Of a stretch of DNA of 10,248 nucleotides, positions 6,643 to 10,248 are shown in pieces. The stretch is from Deltaproteobacteria bacterium. GTDB taxonomy: Bacteria; JAEEML01. Under the pieces are notes generated by a model. It had not been told where the DNA came from and did no database searches. It was given only the letters and a program-made list of their open reading frames with translations. A program made the position numbers and the translations under genes. Numbering within the stretch: position 1 is the first letter of the stretch; every line of letters begins with the position of its first letter. The DNA lies in NCBI GenBank assembly GCA_016283195.1, contig JAEEML010000010.1, positions 1 to 10,248 of the forward strand. Reading direction: 5' to 3'.

Positions 6643-6948
6643 TTATAGAGTTGAGAGCACTTTTTGCAATTGTTCATTAGAACGGGCGCTTAGCGGTTTA
6701 TAGGAAATGCCCATGCCATCGGGCTGAATATGCACCACTCGGCCTTCCACAGCGGCAGTTTGCCCGCTCTGCGGGTGGCGGATGACCACCAGCATTTTGG
6801 TGCCCACCGGGAAGCGTTCATCCACTTCGGCAAAGAGGCCTATTGGAGAGATGTTTTTGGTATAACCGCTGACCATATAGCCGCCGGAACCGGGTTGCAA
6901 AAGAACCTCAGCTTTGGCTTCCATGCGTTTCATAGCGCGCTTTTCCAT
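6643..6948 (-). CDS. Small PilZ-domain protein, putative c-di-GMP receptor
   Basis: This 101-residue protein is essentially one PilZ domain. The c-di-GMP signature is present: an N-terminal RxxxR (Arg4 to Arg8) and N-x-S-x-x-G as NISPIG (Asn32, Ser34, Gly37), followed by the barrel strands (MLVVIRHP, AVEGRVVHI, GMGISY). Such stand-alone PilZ proteins usually change the activity of a partner when c-di-GMP binds, for example in motility, polysaccharide export or surface behaviour. The partner here is unknown. The ATG at 6948 has GAGG six bases upstream and keeps the RxxxR; starting at Met6 would lose Arg4. It is the last gene of the operon, 15 bases after rseP, so a tie to membrane proteolysis is possible but unproven. 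Confidence 0.82.
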   Translation of the reverse strand: MEKRAMKRMEAKAEVLLQPGSGGYMVSGYTKNISPIGLFAEVDERFPVGTKMLVVIRHPQSGQTAAVEGRVVHIQPDGMGISYKPLSARSNEQLQKVLSTL

Positions 6949-6963
6949 AAAAAACCTCGCTTT

Positions 6964-8028
6964 TTAAAAAAACATTCCGATTACATCGCGAATGCTGACA
7001 AAGATTATTAAACCAAAGACCAAGATAAATCCAGCAAGATGTATAGCGGCTTCAACTTTTGGTGGAATTTTTCCGCCGGTAAAGAGGCCGATGACTAAAA
7101 AGAGCAGGCGGCCGCCATCGAGCGCCGGGATAGGCAAGAGGTTAAAAAAGGCGAGACTCATGGAGAGCATGAAGAGAATCATTAAAAATTCCGCCGCCCC
7201 GGCCTCGGCCTGTTTATAAACAACGCGGGCAATGCCGGGGATGCCCATGAGTTTGCCATCGCCTTTACCCACCAAAAGGGTGAGAAGTTTGGGCACATAG
7301 CTTTTGCTCTGTTCCACTGTATAAACCGTGCCGGTCACAATAGCAGCGCCCAGGCTCAGGCCCTCGCCGTGCTCAGTGTGCGGATAAATGCCCAATTTGC
7401 CCTGGCCGCCTTCCTGGCCGTCGGGGGTGATGGTGAGCGCCAGGCTGGCGCCGTCGCGGATAATCAGCACCTTTTGCTCTTTAGCGGCGGTGCCGCCGAG
7501 AGCGGCGATCATTGACTCCCAGCTGGTTACATCGCGTTCACCGATGCGCACAATTTGATCCATGGGTTTCAGCTCGGCTTTGGCGGCCGGGCTACCCGGC
7601 TCAATATCGCCAACTAAAGCTTTATCGGCCACCGGCGCTGGCAGACCAATCATAAAGGCAATAATAGCCAGCACAATGGCCCCCACCCAGTTGGTGAGCG
7701 GGCCGGCCAGAATGTAGGCCAGGCGCCCCCAGACAGGGCGATTTTCGTAGCGCTTGGGATCATCGGGTGCCGAAACGGGGAATTCATCATCCTCGCCCGG
7801 CTCCTCTTCGCCAACGCCGCCATCTACCATGACATAGCCGCCCAGCGGGATGGCGCTTAGGCGATATTGAGTGTCGCCGCGTGTCCAAGAAAATAATTTG
7901 GGGCCAAAGCCAATGGAAAAGCAGAGCACCCGAAAGCCGGTGGCGCGGGCGGCGGCAAAGTGGCCGAGTTCATGAAAAAATATGAGCCCGCCAATGCCTA
8001 AGACTGTGAGAATTATGGATAATATCAC
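6964..8028 (-). CDS. rseP: RIP metalloprotease RseP (site-2 protease, M50)
   Basis: An inner-membrane zinc protease of 354 residues that cleaves transmembrane segments of anti-sigma factors or signal-peptide remnants. The first membrane helix carries FHELGH (zinc ligands His19 and His23, catalytic Glu20). GPLTN (109-113) lies at the second helix. One PDZ domain spans about 130-210, typical of the shorter one-PDZ members rather than the two-PDZ E. coli protein. The C-terminal helices carry NLLPIPALDGG with Asp304 of the LDG motif, the third zinc ligand. An acidic segment (EEEPGEDDEF, ~74-83) sits between the first helix and GPLTN. The start is GTG 8028, with GGAGG (8040-8036) seven bases upstream inside the end of recX. 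The usual neighbours of rseP (dxr, cdsA, bamA) are not seen; here it lies between recX and a PilZ gene. Confidence 0.95.
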   Translation of the reverse strand: MILSIILTVLGIGGLIFFHELGHFAAARATGFRVLCFSIGFGPKLFSWTRGDTQYRLSAIPLGGYVMVDGGVGEEEPGEDDEFPVSAPDDPKRYENRPVWGRLAYILAGPLTNWVGAIVLAIIAFMIGLPAPVADKALVGDIEPGSPAAKAELKPMDQIVRIGERDVTSWESMIAALGGTAAKEQKVLIIRDGASLALTITPDGQEGGQGKLGIYPHTEHGEGLSLGAAIVTGTVYTVEQSKSYVPKLLTLLVGKGDGKLMGIPGIARVVYKQAEAGAAEFLMILFMLSMSLAFFNLLPIPALDGGRLLFLVIGLFTGGKIPPKVEAAIHLAGFILVFGLIIFVSIRDVIGMFF

Positions 8029-8030
8029 TA

Positions 8031-8546
8031 TTAGTCCTCCGTAAGTTCAAATAAATCATCTACGCCGCCGGCGCGCATTACTTTGTAAATAACGCCGCTG
8101 GTAAAGCCGCGCCCTTGCAAATGGCGCATTGCCGCCGCCCGCTTTTTAGGCTCATTAAGATCCTCTTTGGCCCCGAAATGGCGGGCAAAGTAGTGTTGGC
8201 CGATAGCCAGCTCAGTATCGGCATCAAAGTCATTTTTTAGCAAAAGATCGTCTGCGGCCGCGCTTTCGATACCGGCTTCGCGCATTTTATTTAAAAGCCA
8301 AAAGCGCCCGCGCCCGCTGCGCTGGGCTTCGCGCACCAGTTGTTCCACAAAAGAAAGATCGCTCAAAATGCCTTTGGCGCGGAATTTTTCCACCACTTCC
8401 CGGCTTTCATCGGCGGCAAAGCCCTTAGCGCGCAGCTTTTTTAAAAGTTCGGCCTCGCCATAGGCCCGGCGGGCCAACAAATCGGTGGCATACATGAGAG
8501 CGGTTTTGCCGCTCTCCCGGCCTCTTGTCGCAGGGGAAAAGGGCAT
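8031..8546 (-). CDS. recX: Regulatory protein RecX
   Basis: RecX binds RecA filaments and limits their extension, tuning recombination and the SOS response in the cytoplasm. The 171-residue protein shows the three-helix repeat architecture of the family. The signature YATDLLARRAYGEAELLKKLRAKGF (19-43) is followed by GILSDLSFVEQLVREAQRSGRGRFWLLNKMREAGI (60-94) and a last repeat ending MRHLQGRGFTSGVIYKVM. The ATG at 8546, four bases after the upstream stop, gives a usual lead-in helix, but its ribosome site is weak. Met18 (codon 8495-8493) is the alternative start; it lies directly after a perfect hairpin. No recA gene is in the window, although recX often sits beside recA. The stop TAA is two bases before the rseP GTG, so the two are probably translationally coupled. 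Confidence 0.9.
   Translation of the reverse strand: MPFSPATRGRESGKTALMYATDLLARRAYGEAELLKKLRAKGFAADESREVVEKFRAKGILSDLSFVEQLVREAQRSGRGRFWLLNKMREAGIESAAADDLLLKNDFDADTELAIGQHYFARHFGAKEDLNEPKKRAAAMRHLQGRGFTSGVIYKVMRAGGVDDLFELTED
8496..8516 (-). repeat. Perfect 8-base-pair hairpin in the 5' part of recX
   Basis: GAGAGCGG (8496-8503) and CCGCTCTC (8509-8516) are exact inverted copies around a 5-base loop. On the recX mRNA the stem spans codons 11-17 and ends exactly at the ATG of Met18. There is no T-run, so it is not a terminator. It may modulate translation or be a consequence of coding GRESGKTAL in a GC-rich gene. Confidence 0.45.
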
Positions 8547-8550
8547 AATA

Positions 8551-10248
8551 TTACCAGTTTTTCATCTTTTCCAGGATGGGATAAGAAGGAGCTATATCAG
8601 CCGGCACATGGTCTTGGAAAGAGGCAATGGCTTCCACCATTTCCGGTTTCATTGGGCCGTATTTGGCCAAAAAGGCTTTGGCGCCCTCATAGTCGCCTTT
8701 GGCCTCCAGCTCCAGGAGAACGGCCAAAAGATCCTTCACCGCCGCGCCCATTTTTTCGGCATCGACATAAAAGCGCTTTTTCTCGGCGTCATAGACATAG
8801 CCGCCTTTTTCCATAATAAAATTAAAAGAGCTGGAGACAGCTTTAGAGTGCGCTTCTTCGGCGCCAAAACGCACGGTGCGGAAGGCCCCGGCGAGGGAGG
8901 AGGCCCACACGGCGCGGGTGCTGCCGGCCGGATAAATGCCTTTTTCTTCCAAATAGGCCACAGAGTGCATACCGCCGATATCGGCCTTGGCCTCTTCTAT
9001 GGCCGGGTAAGTCTCTTTGAGCTCTTTATTGACATCACTTTGCGAGCCGTCTGGGCGGGTAATGAGGCCCGGCCCCAGGCCATGAGCTACTTCATGCAGT
9101 AAGATAAATTGGAAGAAGGAATCCGGGGTGATAAGCGCTTTTTCTTCATCGGTTAGGGTATAATCGGCGATGGGCAGCAAAATGGCTTTATATTTGGCAT
9201 CCATCAGATTGCGCATCATCACCTTTTTGGAGCCGAATTTGGCCCGCGTCACCTCATCGTTGGGCAGGTTAAAGGCCACTGTTTGCACGCCGCCGCAGCC
9301 GCCGCAATAGACATTGGTCACCACCGAAATGGGCGAACCCAGCCCGCGCATCGGGGTCTTTAGCTCCGGTTTCATGGGGAAGTTATTGTCCAGCTCTTCC
9401 ATCATGGTGCCGATTTTGGCGAGTTGCCGCGAGGCTTCCTGGTCTTTTATGGCCACATAAGCCTCAAAAATGGCTTTGTAATTCATTAGCTCATCGTCAT
9501 AGACTTCATAAGGGCCAAAAGTGAGCTCGATGGGGCTTTCGTTAAGGTGCAGCCAGTCGCCGTCGGATTCCATATAATTATCGTTTTGCAAAGCGGCCGC
9601 CCGGCTTAAAAGGAATTTCTTTAAATCGGCGTGCTCGGTAATTTCGGCGGCCTCTTTAAAGAGAGCGGCCATTTTGGCTATATCTTCGGCATAAGCCTGG
9701 CTATAAGGCACAGCCACTAATTTACCGGCTTCATCGCGGCGAATGACGGTAAAGTAAGAGGTGAAAGCTTCGCGCTTATCGGGATTTTCGGCTAAAAACT
9801 TTTCAAATTCCTCTTTGGTCATGTCGTGGGGGTAAAACTCGCCTTCCGGCCGCCGCATAAAGTCACCAAAGACCAATTCACCGTTGGTGAGCTGATCCCA
9901 GGGAGCGTTATAAGTTTTAAAAAGTGCTTTGGCTTCGGCCGAATAATTGCCTTCAAGTATCTCTTTTTTGAGCGGCAAAATGCGCAGATCGATTTGCTTT
10001 CTGGAGAGCTCATCGGCCACTTCGGCGGCTTCTACCAACAATTTGAGCACCTTTTTATCATTGGAGGAAAGGGCGCTGTCGTCAAAATCGAGGGCCACCT
10101 GGCCCCAGTTGCTCAGCCGTTTGGCTATATCATCGGCCACAAATACCGGCGCATCACTATGTTTTATTGTTTCGTTTCCCTGCACCTTAACCTCCGCTTC
10201 CGGCGCGGCTTTTACTTTGTTCTTTTGCCCGCCGCCGCAACCATTCAG
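8551..10248 (-). CDS. M49-like (dipeptidyl-peptidase III family) zinc peptidase, exported lipoprotein, 5' truncated
   Basis: The frame is open to the right edge: 565 residues are visible and the true start lies outside. The first residues read LNGCGGGQKNKVKAAPEAE. LNGC fits a lipobox (Asn at -2 is less common), so the protein is probably lipidated on that cysteine and anchored outside the cytoplasm. The GTG at 10185 is an internal valine, not the start. Numbering from that valine, HEVAHGLGPG (364-373) gives two zinc histidines and the catalytic Glu365. EEAKADIGG (397-405) supplies the third ligand, by analogy to human DPP III Glu398. The HExxH form replaces the longer HELLGH of eukaryotic DPP III, as in some bacterial relatives. 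CGGCGGVQTVAFNLPND (~293-309) resembles the conserved M49 segment before the metal site. It likely removes dipeptides from oligopeptides at the cell surface or in the periplasm. Four bases separate its stop from recX. Confidence 0.83.
   Translation of the reverse strand: MNGCGGGQKNKVKAAPEAEVKVQGNETIKHSDAPVFVADDIAKRLSNWGQVALDFDDSALSSNDKKVLKLLVEAAEVADELSRKQIDLRILPLKKEILEGNYSAEAKALFKTYNAPWDQLTNGELVFGDFMRRPEGEFYPHDMTKEEFEKFLAENPDKREAFTSYFTVIRRDEAGKLVAVPYSQAYAEDIAKMAALFKEAAEITEHADLKKFLLSRAAALQNDNYMESDGDWLHLNESPIELTFGPYEVYDDELMNYKAIFEAYVAIKDQEASRQLAKIGTMMEELDNNFPMKPELKTPMRGLGSPISVVTNVYCGGCGGVQTVAFNLPNDEVTRAKFGSKKVMMRNLMDAKYKAILLPIADYTLTDEEKALITPDSFFQFILLHEVAHGLGPGLITRPDGSQSDVNKELKETYPAIEEAKADIGGMHSVAYLEEKGIYPAGSTRAVWASSLAGAFRTVRFGAEEAHSKAVSSSFNFIMEKGGYVYDAEKKRFYVDAEKMGAAVKDLLAVLLELEAKGDYEGAKAFLAKYGPMKPEMVEAIASFQDHVPADIAPSYPILEKMKNW

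Noticed and set aside
6608-6661. AGTGCT/AGCACT inverted repeat followed by TTTTT between the hydrolase and PilZ genes
   Set aside because: The arms are only six bases with a loop of 42, too weak to call an intrinsic terminator; the second arm lies within the PilZ coding region.
8485-9102. A 205-codon plus-strand open frame
   Set aside because: It is antisense to recX and the M49 gene, with low-complexity Phe/Gly/His-rich content typical of a shadow frame.
10183-10185. GTG at 10185 as the start of the M49 gene
   Set aside because: The frame stays open to the window edge and encodes a lipobox upstream, so this codon is internal.

Overview
The window looks like part of a Gram-negative bacterial chromosome. 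Supporting signs are a predicted exported lipoprotein with an LNGC lipobox, an RseP-type site-2 protease and a PilZ protein. Several genes have good GGAGG/GAGG ribosome sites. I cannot name the phylum; a deltaproteobacterium-like or candidate-phylum genome is a guess. No mobile element, integrase, CRISPR array, rRNA or tRNA gene was seen.

Left part (1-4204): the tail of an unrecognised plus-strand gene is followed, convergently, by a two-gene minus-strand operon, hen1 then pnkp. It encodes the bacterial Pnkp/Hen1 RNA-repair machine. Pnkp is a kinase-phosphatase-ligase; Hen1 is a 3'-terminal RNA ribose 2'-O-methyltransferase. Together they heal and seal RNAs cut by ribotoxins and methylate the repair junction. 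The genes overlap by 8 bases. Every catalytic motif I looked for is present, so the system appears intact.

Middle (4205-6605): an AT-rich divergent intergenic region carries a good promoter candidate and a perfect small hairpin for hen1. Two plus-strand genes follow: an M28-family zinc peptidase with membrane segments inserted in its catalytic domain, and an alpha/beta hydrolase. This block is visibly more AT-rich than its flanks.

Right part (6643-10248): a tight minus-strand operon reads M49 (dipeptidyl-peptidase III-like) lipoprotein, recX, rseP, PilZ, with gaps of 4, 2 and 15 bases. The M49 gene runs off the right edge; its signal peptide lies outside, but the lipobox is just inside the window. 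It joins a surface or periplasmic peptidase, a RecA modulator, a regulated intramembrane protease and a putative c-di-GMP receptor. The functional link between them is unclear.

The most notable content is the complete RNA-repair cassette and its regulatory region. It is a known system, and I found no clear evidence of a wholly new one.
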